DNA of 64,000 nucleotides from Aeoliella mucimassa. Its GTDB lineage: Bacteria > Planctomycetota > Planctomycetia > Pirellulales > Lacipirellulaceae. The notes under the pieces were generated by a model. It was not told the DNA's origin and made no database searches. It worked only from the letters and a program-made list of their open reading frames with translations. Location: positions 6,262,001-6,326,000 of the forward strand of contig NZ_CP036278.1 of assembly GCF_007748035.1 (NCBI RefSeq), written 5' to 3'. Positions 46,391-55,288 of this stretch are shown piece by piece (position 1 is the stretch's first letter; each line of letters starts with the position of its first letter). A program made the translations under genes and the position numbers.

Positions 46391-48631
46391 TTGAAGAACT
46401 TGCTAACTGCATTGATGGTAATGGCGCTCGGTGCCAACATAAGCTGGTCGGCTGCCCCGTTGGTGGGAGATCCGGTCGACTGCGTAAATCCATTATCCGG
46501 CACCAATGGCGACGCTGAATTCTCGCGTGGCAACACCGTAGCGGCCATCGTTGCTCCGTTTGGGATGACCACCTGGGCGCCGCAGACCGACGAGCAAGCG
46601 TCGCCGTTCTACCAAATGAAGCACGACAAGTTCGAGGGCATCCGCGCCACGCATCAGCCGAGCATTTGGGTGCGTGACTATGGCAACTTCCTCATCACCC
46701 CCATCGTCGGCGAGGTATCGCCAAGCGTTGCCGAGCGGGCCAGCCCGTTCAGTCACGACCAAGAAATCGCCCGGCCGTATTACTATTCGGTCGAGATGTT
46801 CCGTTACGACACCACGCTGGAACTAACGCCGACCGAGCGTTGTGCGATGTTCCAAGTGCAGTACCCCACGACCGACCAGGCGAGCCTTGTACTTTCGCTG
46901 GAGGGAGATGTCGAAGCCACCAGCGATGCTTCCCGCACGCGCGTTCGCGGCAAGGCCACCCACGTTACGTTCGGTGCGCCGGGAGGATTTGCCAAGTACT
47001 TCGTGCTGGAATTCGAACAACCGTACCAGTCGCTGGAAGTAGCAAAAGACGACAAGCAAACCACCGCGACCATTCAGTTGCCGCAAGTTCAAAGCGATCA
47101 GCCAGTACGATTCAAAGTGGGCACTTCGTTCATCAGCTACGAGCAAGCCGAACTGAACCTCAAGCGTGAACTCGCAACCTGGGACTTCGATCAAGCGAAG
47201 GCCAGCTCCCGCGAGGCCTGGGAGAAGCAACTCGCTCGCGTCGAGATCAAAGGAGCCAGCGACCAACAGCGGGCAACGTTCTACACCGCGCTCTACCGAT
47301 CGTTGCAGTTTCCAAGGATGTTCCACGAGCCCGACACTGATGGAAACATGCGGCACTACAGTCCGTTTGCCAATGGCAAGGTGTTCGACGGGCCACTCTA
47401 TACCGACAACGGACTGTGGGACACCTATCGCACCGCGTTTCCGTTCTTTGTGCTGTACTATCCCGAACACAGCTCGCAGATTCTCGAAGGTTGGTTGAAC
47501 GCGTACCGCGAAGGAGGTCGCTTGCCGAACTGGCCGAGCCCGGGGAATCGTCCCTGCATGATTGGTTCGCACAGCGACTCGATTTTTGCCGACGCCTGGG
47601 TAAAAGGACTGCGGACGTTCGATCTCAAGGACGCCTACGCGGCGGTGAAGAAGAATGCCATGGAGGACGACGCCTGGGGGTGGGCGGGGCGGGACCATCT
47701 GAACGAGTACCACGAACTGGGCTACGTGCCGGTGGATGCTCGTAAGGACGCAGCGACTTCGTGCACCTTGGAATATGCCTACGACGACTACTGCGTCGCC
47801 CAGTTGGCCAAGGCCATCGGTCGGCAAGAAGACTACGAACTGCTGATGCAACGTGCAAAGAACTACCGGAACGTGTGGGACGAACAAACCGAGTTCATGC
47901 GCGGTAAGCAGTCCAATGGAGCATGGCAAGAACCGTTCGATCCCCTGGCCTGGGGTGGAGCCTACGTGGAAGGCAACGCCTGGCAATGGATGTGGTCGGT
48001 TCAGCACGATCCATATGGCTTGATGCAACTGCTCGGCGGCCGCGAGGCCATGGCTCGCAAGCTCGATGAGTTTCTCAGCATGCCATCGACGACCGTGGTC
48101 GGCAGCTACGGGCATGTGATTCACGAAATGCGAGAAGTGGAACATGCCAAGATGGGGCAGTACGCCCACATCAACGAGCCGAACCATCACGTGCTCTATT
48201 TCTATCACTTCGTCCGCGAGCCATGGAAAACGCAACACGCGGTCCGCCGGGTGATGGACGAACTGTACGACCCCGATGGCATGGTCGGCGATGAGGACAC
48301 CGGGCAGATGTCGGCCTGGTACGTTTTCAATGCGGCCGGCTTTTACCCGTTCTGCCCTGGCACGCCCTACTACCTAATCGGCAGCCCGCTGTTCGCAGAG
48401 ACGACCATCGCGCTACCCCAAGGTAAGTCGTTCGTCGTGCGAGCAGCGAACAACTCCGCCGAGAACTGCTACATTCAATCGGCACGCTTGAACGGCAAAC
48501 CACTCACCCGTACCTGGCTCACACACAACGAGATCGTAGCCGGCGGCACCCTGGAATTCGAGATGGGCCCCGAGCCAAATCGCCAGTGGGGAACCGGCGA
48601 GGCCGACGCTCCCCCGAATACGTTTCGCTGA
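46391..48631 (+). CDS. Exported GH92 alpha-mannosidase (first copy)
   Basis: A 746-residue protein with a signal peptide (MVMALGANISWSAA). It starts with TTG, with GGAG eight bases before. GH92 enzymes are calcium-dependent exo-alpha-mannosidases acting on high-mannose N-glycans. Family marks: YVNPLSGTN-like opening (DCVNPLSGTNGDAEFSRG), RDYGNFLITP, HINEPNHHVLYFYHF (acid region) and VGDEDTGQMSAWYVFNAAGF near the end. It is only distantly similar to the second GH92 in this locus, so linkage preference may differ. No truncation seen. Confidence 0.92.
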   Translation: MKNLLTALMVMALGANISWSAAPLVGDPVDCVNPLSGTNGDAEFSRGNTVAAIVAPFGMTTWAPQTDEQASPFYQMKHDKFEGIRATHQPSIWVRDYGNFLITPIVGEVSPSVAERASPFSHDQEIARPYYYSVEMFRYDTTLELTPTERCAMFQVQYPTTDQASLVLSLEGDVEATSDASRTRVRGKATHVTFGAPGGFAKYFVLEFEQPYQSLEVAKDDKQTTATIQLPQVQSDQPVRFKVGTSFISYEQAELNLKRELATWDFDQAKASSREAWEKQLARVEIKGASDQQRATFYTALYRSLQFPRMFHEPDTDGNMRHYSPFANGKVFDGPLYTDNGLWDTYRTAFPFFVLYYPEHSSQILEGWLNAYREGGRLPNWPSPGNRPCMIGSHSDSIFADAWVKGLRTFDLKDAYAAVKKNAMEDDAWGWAGRDHLNEYHELGYVPVDARKDAATSCTLEYAYDDYCVAQLAKAIGRQEDYELLMQRAKNYRNVWDEQTEFMRGKQSNGAWQEPFDPLAWGGAYVEGNAWQWMWSVQHDPYGLMQLLGGREAMARKLDEFLSMPSTTVVGSYGHVIHEMREVEHAKMGQYAHINEPNHHVLYFYHFVREPWKTQHAVRRVMDELYDPDGMVGDEDTGQMSAWYVFNAAGFYPFCPGTPYYLIGSPLFAETTIALPQGKSFVVRAANNSAENCYIQSARLNGKPLTRTWLTHNEIVAGGTLEFEMGPEPNRQWGTGEADAPPNTFR

Positions 48632-48730
48632 GCGCAACCGCTTGCGATACAATGAACCCTCGTTGTTTCGCAAACCAGTGCGAACCACGACTCGGAAGTC
48701 ACCTCACGCTTTCCAGGTAGTCTGAATCAC

Positions 48731-51304
48731 ATGAAACGTTACTACGCCTTGCTGTTGGTCGCCTGCGCCTGCTTCGCGCCCTGCTTGTCGAGTGCCGAGG
48801 AGCCCACCCAAGCGTATTTCGTCGATGGCTATCACGGCGGTGTCTACGGGCATTACCCCCCTGGCTACACGCAGTTTCTCGTCGATCGGCTCGAAGCCCA
48901 TCCCGAGTGGAAGATCAATCTCGAGATCGAACCCTCGACGTGGGACGTCGCCCAGCATTCCGAACCGGCCGCCTACGAGCGGTTGAAGGAGTTGCTGCGC
49001 GATCAGTCTTCTGCGGGGCGGATCGAAATGGTGAATCCCACCTTTGCCCAGAGCTACTTTTTCCAAAGCTCCGGCGAAAGCGTTGTGCGTCAATTCCAGT
49101 ACGGCATTCGTCACCTACGGCAACACTTTCCAGACGTTGAACTCACAACCTACTCGTCGGAAGAACCTTGCTTCACCAGTTGTTTGCCAACCGTACTATC
49201 TCAGTTGGGCTACGAGTACGCGGTGCTCAAAAACCCGAACACCTGCTGGGGTGGGTACACTTCGGCCCACGGCGGCGAACTCGTCCACTGGGTCGGCCCC
49301 AACGGCACCAAGCTGCTCACAGTGCCTCGCTACGAATGTGAATCGCTTCACTCGCGAGATTGCTGGCAAACGATCGCGTCGACCAACTCGCCGGAGTACA
49401 TCGCGAGGTGCCTTGAGCAAGGCATCGCCAACCCGGTCGGCATGTGCTTGCAAGACGCCGGATGGCGCGGAGGTCCCTGGCTCGGTTATTCAGCGGGCAA
49501 ACACTACACACCTTCCCGTTACGTGACCTGGCGCGAGTACTTTCGCGAGGTCGCAACCGCAACGCCCAAGGACTGGCGTTTTTCGCAGGAAGACGTAAAG
49601 CCCGGACTGATGTGGGGTGCTCAGGTGCTGCAGCGCATCGCCCAGCAAAGTCGCGAAGCCGAGCATCGATTGTTGGTCGCGGAGAAACTGGCCGCTATGG
49701 CCTACATCGAAACGGGGCACCCGCGGATGACCGGCGCACTCGACGATGCCTGGCACAATGTGCTCCTCTCGCAACACCACGATTGCTGGATCGTTCCCTA
49801 CAACGGCCGCCCGGGCAACACCTGGGCCGATCAGGTGCAGCGCTGGACCAGCATGGCCAACTCGATTAGCGATCTCATTGCGGCCAACGCCCTGGAAGCA
49901 CTCGTTCGCCAGGGCCGCTCCCGCCAGCAAGGGGTGCGGATCTTTAATCCCACGGCCACGGCCATCGACGCGGTGGTCGCTGTGCCGCTGTCTGATGAAG
50001 GACCACGCGACTCCGACTGGCAATCGCGCGACGCATCAGGAGGAACCTATCCCACGCAAGTCGTCCACAACCAAGCGACCGGCGAGCGCGAACTATTGGT
50101 CCGCGCCCATCTGCCGTCGCTCGGTTACACGACCGTGTCTCTTAGCAATCGCGGCCAATCCACCTCGGTGGTCACTGCGGCGACCGAAGGCGATCAGGTG
50201 GTACTCGAAAGCGATCTCTATCGAATAGTACTGAACCCCACTGCTGGTGGAACCATCGCGAGTCTGGTAGCGAAGTCGCTCGATAACCACGAGTTTGTGG
50301 ATTCCAACGGCGAGTGGCGTTTCAACGAATTGCGTGGGCACTTCTACAACCTGGGGGGATTCCGCTCAAGCGCCGACCAGCCCGCCGAGGTTCGCATCGT
50401 AGAACAGGGGCCGCTGCGTGCTACCGTAGAAGTAGTAGGCACCATTGCCGAACATCCGTTCGTGCAGCGCATTTCGCTGGTGCAGGGCTCGCCGATGATT
50501 GAATGCCAGGTGCGGATCGACTGGCAATCGCAGCCTCGGATCGGTGAGTTTGAAGAACGCGATGGATGGGGCAATCACCGCCGCGCGGCTTACGACGATC
50601 GTTACAAGCTGCTAGTTCAGTTCCCGAGCACTCTCTCCAGTCCAAAGCTAGTGAAGAACGCCCCGTTCGACGTATGCGAAAGCCAACTCGACGATTCCTT
50701 TTATAACTCATGGGAACAGATCAAACACAACGTGATTCTCGATTGGGTCGATCTCGAAGACCAGCAAGCCGGCTACGGACTGGCGATGTTTAGCGACCAT
50801 ACCACTTCGTACGCTTATGGACCGCAAGATCCGCTGGGTCTGACGCTGCAGTACGCTGGCAAAGGTTTGTGGGCTCGCGACTATCGCGTCGATGGCCCGA
50901 CCAGGGTCCGCTATGCGTTGGTACCGCACTCCGGCGATTGGCAATCGGCCGGCATTCCCCACCTGGCTGCCAGTTGGCAAGAGCCACCAGTGGGGGCCTT
51001 CGCCAGAAGCGGCCGCCCTGAGACTCGCTCGCTCGTTGATGTCGGCGAGTCGGGCTGGCAGGTTTGTTCGATGGTCGAACATCACGGCGATTTGTACGTT
51101 CGCTTATTCAATGCAACCGGCACCGATCAACCACAGTCGCTCCGTATGTCGTTCACTGCCGAGACGACCGAACTTGTCGATCTTTCTGGTAACGTGCAGC
51201 AAGTGCTGGAACCTTCGCTCCAGGAAGGACAATCGGTAGTGGATTTGAGTATACCCAAGTACGGTATCCGAACCCTGCGTTTTCGACGACTCAAGCGAGA
51301 CTGA
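48731..51304 (+). CDS. GH38-like alpha-mannosidase, divergent
   Basis: An 857-residue exported protein (signal peptide about 1-21). The order of regions is that of GH38: an N-terminal catalytic barrel with the metal-binding His-containing opening YFVDGYHGGVYGHYPP, a three-helix part with LLSQHHDCWIVPYNG, then beta-sandwiches at the C-terminus. The nucleophile region is altered: the classic DPFG motif reads EEPCFTS here, so the usual aspartate is replaced by glutamate. Two reads are possible: a true hydrolase with a variant nucleophile, or a non-catalytic relative. It starts 99 bases after the GH92 gene. Confidence 0.78.
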   Translation: MKRYYALLLVACACFAPCLSSAEEPTQAYFVDGYHGGVYGHYPPGYTQFLVDRLEAHPEWKINLEIEPSTWDVAQHSEPAAYERLKELLRDQSSAGRIEMVNPTFAQSYFFQSSGESVVRQFQYGIRHLRQHFPDVELTTYSSEEPCFTSCLPTVLSQLGYEYAVLKNPNTCWGGYTSAHGGELVHWVGPNGTKLLTVPRYECESLHSRDCWQTIASTNSPEYIARCLEQGIANPVGMCLQDAGWRGGPWLGYSAGKHYTPSRYVTWREYFREVATATPKDWRFSQEDVKPGLMWGAQVLQRIAQQSREAEHRLLVAEKLAAMAYIETGHPRMTGALDDAWHNVLLSQHHDCWIVPYNGRPGNTWADQVQRWTSMANSISDLIAANALEALVRQGRSRQQGVRIFNPTATAIDAVVAVPLSDEGPRDSDWQSRDASGGTYPTQVVHNQATGERELLVRAHLPSLGYTTVSLSNRGQSTSVVTAATEGDQVVLESDLYRIVLNPTAGGTIASLVAKSLDNHEFVDSNGEWRFNELRGHFYNLGGFRSSADQPAEVRIVEQGPLRATVEVVGTIAEHPFVQRISLVQGSPMIECQVRIDWQSQPRIGEFEERDGWGNHRRAAYDDRYKLLVQFPSTLSSPKLVKNAPFDVCESQLDDSFYNSWEQIKHNVILDWVDLEDQQAGYGLAMFSDHTTSYAYGPQDPLGLTLQYAGKGLWARDYRVDGPTRVRYALVPHSGDWQSAGIPHLAASWQEPPVGAFARSGRPETRSLVDVGESGWQVCSMVEHHGDLYVRLFNATGTDQPQSLRMSFTAETTELVDLSGNVQQVLEPSLQEGQSVVDLSIPKYGIRTLRFRRLKRD

Positions 51305-51628
51305 CGGATAGACGACTGATACCACCCAGCTAGAAGTCTGATTATTCGGATCATCGGTTCCGGCAATTGCGACTCGCTGAGCGATGGCGATGAGAAAGCT
51401 AGGAAAATCGGCACACGTGTAACCCAAGTGGTAGCATATGGTATACCAGTGTGTGTGGCGGTACCTTGCCCCGATCGGGAAGCGAAGACTTATCGAACGA
51501 ACATCCAGTCGCTGTGCGACTGGCAGGCAGCATGAGGAGCGGTCTTCTGCGTCGCCTGCTCGATGCCAGCCCGCTGCACTTGCATACCACCTAATTATCC
51601 AAGCCCAATCTTTACCCCCTATCCACCG
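51305..51628. other. Intergenic region with ECF-type promoter motif
   Basis: 324 bases before the second GH92 gene. It contains the motif at 51417-51444; the rest shows no supportable gene. Confidence 0.6.
51417..51444 (+). promoter_or_regulatory. ECF-type promoter motif for the second GH92 gene
   Basis: TGTAACC (51418-51424), 14 bases, TGGTAT (51439-51444). The bases just outside the boxes differ from the other copies, but the two boxes and the spacing are exact. It ends 184 bases before the GH92 start. Confidence 0.65.
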
Positions 51629-53965
51629 ATGATTCTCCCCCCAGCGGCTGCTCGGCTTCTAGTTTTTGGTTTCGCAACTTGGTGTAGCCTGGTAGTAGCT
51701 CCGGCGTGGTCGCAGGAGCCACCCCCCAAGTCGCCGGCCGACTACGTAAATCCCTTCATCGGGGCCAGCACCAGCGCCGATCAGGCGGGCATCTATCATG
51801 GACTTGGCAAGACCTTCCCCGGGGCAATCACCCCGTACGGCATGGTTCAACTCAGTCCCAACACTATCACCGGCGGCGACAACGGACCGGGTTACAGCTA
51901 CGAGATGCCTTACATCGAAGGTTTCGCCTTCACCCAGATGAGTGGTATCGGCTGGTTTGGCGACCTGGGTAATTTTCTGGTCACGCCGACCACCGGGCCG
52001 CTACAGGTGGTCGCGGGACGCCATCCCGAGGTCGCCCGCGGGTATCGATCGCGCTACGACAAAGACACCGAACAGGCGAAGGCCGGTTACTATTCGGCCA
52101 CGTTGACCGACTACGACGTACGTGTCGAAGCAACGGCCACGCCGCGCACTGGCATGCTACGCATGACCTTTCCCCAAAACGAACAATCGCGAGTGCAGAT
52201 TGACCTCGCGCGTCGCGTCGGCGGCACCTCGACCAAGCAAATGGTGCGAGTTTGCGACAAGCAAACCATCGAAGGATGGATGGAGTGCACGCCCGAAGGC
52301 GGCGGTTGGGGCAACGGGGCAGGGCAGGCCCGCTACACGGTTTATTTCTACGCGCAGTTCGATAAGCCGCTCGAGAAATACGGAGTCTGGAGCGCCGACA
52401 TTCCCGATGGCCAGCGCCGCAATCGCGAAGCGATCGAAAGCGAGGAATACGACAAACTGATTGCCGCGGCCAAGATCATCGACCAACCGACCGAGGTCGA
52501 AGGCGAGCACCTTGGCTTCTTCACCGAGTTTGCCACCAGCCAAGGCGAGCAGGTACAGATGAAAGTCGGCATCTCGTTCACCAGCTTGGAAGGTGCCCGC
52601 GCGAACCTCGAGGCCGAAAACACCGGGTGGCACTTCGACGCGATTCGCGAAGCAACCAAACAGCAATGGAACGATGCCTTATCGCGCATCACGATTAAGT
52701 CTAGCGACGAAGATCAGCTCGCGATCTTCTACACCGCGATGTATCACACGATGATCGATCCTCGAGCGATTTCCGATGTGGATGGTCGCTACCCAGGCGG
52801 CAACGGCAAGATTCACGAGCCGAAAGGCTTTACCAAGCGGACGATTTTCAGCGGTTGGGACGTTTTCCGTAGCCAGTTCCCCTTGCAGAGCATTATCAAT
52901 CCCACCCTGGTGACCGACACCATTAACTCGCTTATCGAACTGGCCGACGATACTGATAGCGACTACCTCGAACGTTGGGAGATGTTCAACGCTTATAGTG
53001 GGTGCATGCTGGGGAATCCAGCCGTGGTGATCATCACTGATGCCTACGTGAAGGGCTTGCGAGATTTCGACGTCGAGCGTGCATACGCGTTATCGAAAAG
53101 CTCGGTCGAGCGGTTCGGCAACGGCACCCGCGGCCATGCTGGCGACATCTCGCGGACGCTCGAATATGCGTACAACGAATGGTGTGTTTCGCAACTTGCC
53201 ACCGCCTTGCACCATGATCGCGATGCGAGACTTTACGCTACGCGAGCGAAGAGCTATCGCAATATTTTCGATCGCGACAAAGGCTGGTTCCGCCCGAAGA
53301 ACGGCGACGGCTCCTGGCAAAAATGGCCCGCCCAGGGACGTTTGCAACAAGGGTATGGATCGGTCGAGAGCAATCCTTACCAGCAAGGCTGGTTCGTTCC
53401 CCATGACCTCGACGGACTGGTCGACCTGCTAGGTGGGCGCGAAAAAACGCTGCTCGACTTGGAGCACTTCTTTAACAACACGCCGGAAGACTTCCGCTGG
53501 AACGACTATTACAACCACGCCAACGAACCAGTGCATCACGTTGCTTTCTTGTTCAATCAACTCGGCAGTCCGTGGCTTACCCAGAAGTGGACTCGCACGA
53601 TCTGTGCGAACGCGTACCGCAACGACGTGGAAGGTTTGGTCGGTAACGAAGACGTTGGACAGATGTCGGCCTGGTACGTGCTGGCCTCTTGCGGAATCCA
53701 CCCTGTCACTCCTGGCACAACCCGCTACGAGATCACCAGCCCCATGTGGCAACGCGTCGAAATGAATGTGGGCGAAGGCAAGGTGTTTACGATCAACGTT
53801 CGCAATCAGTCTCCGAAGAATCTCTACATTCAATCGGCAACCCTGAACGGCAAGCCGTACAACAAGACTTGGATCGACTATCCGCACATCATGTCGGGCG
53901 CGACGCTCGAACTCACGCTCGGCCCGGTTCCGAACAAGCGTTGGGCGGTGCCCGCACAGAACTAG
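51629..53965 (+). CDS. Exported GH92 alpha-mannosidase (second copy)
   Basis: A 778-residue protein, signal peptide about 1-29 (LLVFGFATWCSLVVAPAWS). GH92 marks are strong: ADYVNPFIGASTSADQAG, SYEMPYIEGFAFTQMSG, SGWDVFRSQFP, NHANEPVHHVAFLFNQL and VGNEDVGQMSAWYVLASCGI. It therefore matches the GH92 consensus more closely than the copy at 46391, for example in the FSGWD and PFIGA segments. The start at 51629 is chosen for the signal peptide; the frame is open to 51563, and no clear ribosome binding site favours either. Its own promoter motif separates it from the operon before it. Confidence 0.93.
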   Translation: MILPPAAARLLVFGFATWCSLVVAPAWSQEPPPKSPADYVNPFIGASTSADQAGIYHGLGKTFPGAITPYGMVQLSPNTITGGDNGPGYSYEMPYIEGFAFTQMSGIGWFGDLGNFLVTPTTGPLQVVAGRHPEVARGYRSRYDKDTEQAKAGYYSATLTDYDVRVEATATPRTGMLRMTFPQNEQSRVQIDLARRVGGTSTKQMVRVCDKQTIEGWMECTPEGGGWGNGAGQARYTVYFYAQFDKPLEKYGVWSADIPDGQRRNREAIESEEYDKLIAAAKIIDQPTEVEGEHLGFFTEFATSQGEQVQMKVGISFTSLEGARANLEAENTGWHFDAIREATKQQWNDALSRITIKSSDEDQLAIFYTAMYHTMIDPRAISDVDGRYPGGNGKIHEPKGFTKRTIFSGWDVFRSQFPLQSIINPTLVTDTINSLIELADDTDSDYLERWEMFNAYSGCMLGNPAVVIITDAYVKGLRDFDVERAYALSKSSVERFGNGTRGHAGDISRTLEYAYNEWCVSQLATALHHDRDARLYATRAKSYRNIFDRDKGWFRPKNGDGSWQKWPAQGRLQQGYGSVESNPYQQGWFVPHDLDGLVDLLGGREKTLLDLEHFFNNTPEDFRWNDYYNHANEPVHHVAFLFNQLGSPWLTQKWTRTICANAYRNDVEGLVGNEDVGQMSAWYVLASCGIHPVTPGTTRYEITSPMWQRVEMNVGEGKVFTINVRNQSPKNLYIQSATLNGKPYNKTWIDYPHIMSGATLELTLGPVPNKRWAVPAQN

Positions 53966-53995
53966 TAACCCAGTTATTGGCAAAGGCAGTAGGCG

Positions 53996-54880
53996 ATGAC
54001 GTCGCAACCGCTGACAGTACAAGTTGCGAGTCCCCAACAACAATTGCGGGCGTGGCCTTTATTTGCCTCGCAGTTTGAACAGCCTGCAGCGAATGCCCAG
54101 TACCTGATTGCCATCAAGTCGCGGCCTGTCGAGCGAATCGTAGCAGCCCTAGCCTGGTGGCAAGAACCCGATGCCATTCGCTTCCTGTTGGCTCACCAGC
54201 CAGGCATCACCATCGAAGCCGCTGCCGAGGCATTGGTCCCCCGACTCCAGTCGCTACCCGACTTGCCGCCGCTCGACCTGAAGTACGCGTTCTTGCTCCA
54301 ACAAGACCAACCTCCAGCACCCTGGCTGGCCGCCCATGGCTACGAGCCTCGCCATGCGGAGCGAGCGTTCGAAGCACCGAGCACCACCGTGTACGAACGC
54401 GTGCAAAAGTTCCTCACCCGCCATCACAACGATATCCCCGAAACATGGCACAGCGAGTCGATTCGCGATCACTCGCCCGAGACCGTGTGGCCACTCATCG
54501 AGCCTTACCGGTTGATCCACCCCGAAGCGCTGCGTCGCTTCTGGAACACTCCCGGCGAGCAAGGATACGATCCCGATTTCTCCAACATCCTGTTCGACGG
54601 CGACCAGCCCTTAGGCACGCTGCTGCTACGCAATAATCATGTTTGCCTGGCGGTCGACATCCGGGTGGTGATCGATATCGCTCCTCGCTTGCGGTCGCTG
54701 GCGAACCTGGCATTGTTCGCCCACATCAGTCGCGTGGCCTCGCCAGAGAGTACCGGCATCCGCACTCTGGCTTTTCGCGCCGATGAGCGCGAGCACCGCG
54801 AAACGGCCAACCTGGCGAAGCGAATGGGGGGTCGCGAGGTTGCGGCTCGCCACATCTACACTCGCGAGTTCTCTGCTTAG
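53996..54880 (+). CDS. GNAT-acetyltransferase-like protein, hypothetical
   Basis: A 294-residue cytosolic protein 30 bases after the GH92 gene, with GGCAGTAGGCG before the ATG. The C-terminal half (about 150-290) has the feel of a GNAT fold: a segment with LGTLLLRNNHVCLAVDIRVVI, then helices, and a final NLAKRMGGREVAARHIYTREF typical of acyl-CoA-binding ends. The N-terminal half has a similar size and pattern (VERIVAALAWW, LAAHGYEPRHAERAFEAP), so it may be a tandem GNAT. No partner or substrate is apparent. It is probably a passenger of the mannosidase transcript. Confidence 0.6.
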   Translation: MTSQPLTVQVASPQQQLRAWPLFASQFEQPAANAQYLIAIKSRPVERIVAALAWWQEPDAIRFLLAHQPGITIEAAAEALVPRLQSLPDLPPLDLKYAFLLQQDQPPAPWLAAHGYEPRHAERAFEAPSTTVYERVQKFLTRHHNDIPETWHSESIRDHSPETVWPLIEPYRLIHPEALRRFWNTPGEQGYDPDFSNILFDGDQPLGTLLLRNNHVCLAVDIRVVIDIAPRLRSLANLALFAHISRVASPESTGIRTLAFRADEREHRETANLAKRMGGREVAARHIYTREFSA

Positions 54881-55288
54881 GCTTCCCCTGTTTGGGCACT
54901 CCCCCCTCACGGTTGGGGGGGCGAATCTCTGGCGAAACAAGTTTCCCCAAATCATTCGCAACTCGGTCTCTCCAGAATGTAACCATCTGAGCGGCCAGTG
55001 GTATTTAGTCCCCAGATGCCACGGCACCGTCTGCTCCTCGCGCTCTACAACCAGGGCGGAAAACTTGGTTGCAGGGGGCGATGCGAAGGCTTGGTATCTT
55101 GCGCTCTCCGCGTTGCAGACGGTTTCCTAGCATTCTGGCGGCTATTCCAAAAACAAACCTCTTCGAAGTTCTATCTCAGCAACAGCATTAGCGTTCCCCC
55201 TTCTCTCGTAGTCGATAGGCGGCTAGCGACTTGGGCTTGCGCGTTGCGGGTGCTGGTATGGCTCAGCTTGTCTTCTAGGAGAGCTTAG
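54881..55288. other. Intergenic region with ECF-type promoter motif
   Basis: 408 bases before the LamG/PEP-CTERM gene. Apart from the motif at 54977-55004 no gene or hairpin is supported. The leader between motif and ATG is about 285 bases, like that of the DUF1559 gene. Confidence 0.6.
54977..55004 (+). promoter_or_regulatory. ECF-type promoter motif for the PEP-CTERM genes
   Basis: ATGTAACC (54977-54984) and GTGGTAT (54998-55004), separated by 13 bases; this includes the outer A and G shared with the two sites near the sigma gene. Confidence 0.7.

Noticed and set aside
46823-48238. A minus-strand ORF of 471 codons inside the first GH92 gene
   Set aside because: Antisense shadow; the GH92 frame carries all conserved motifs.
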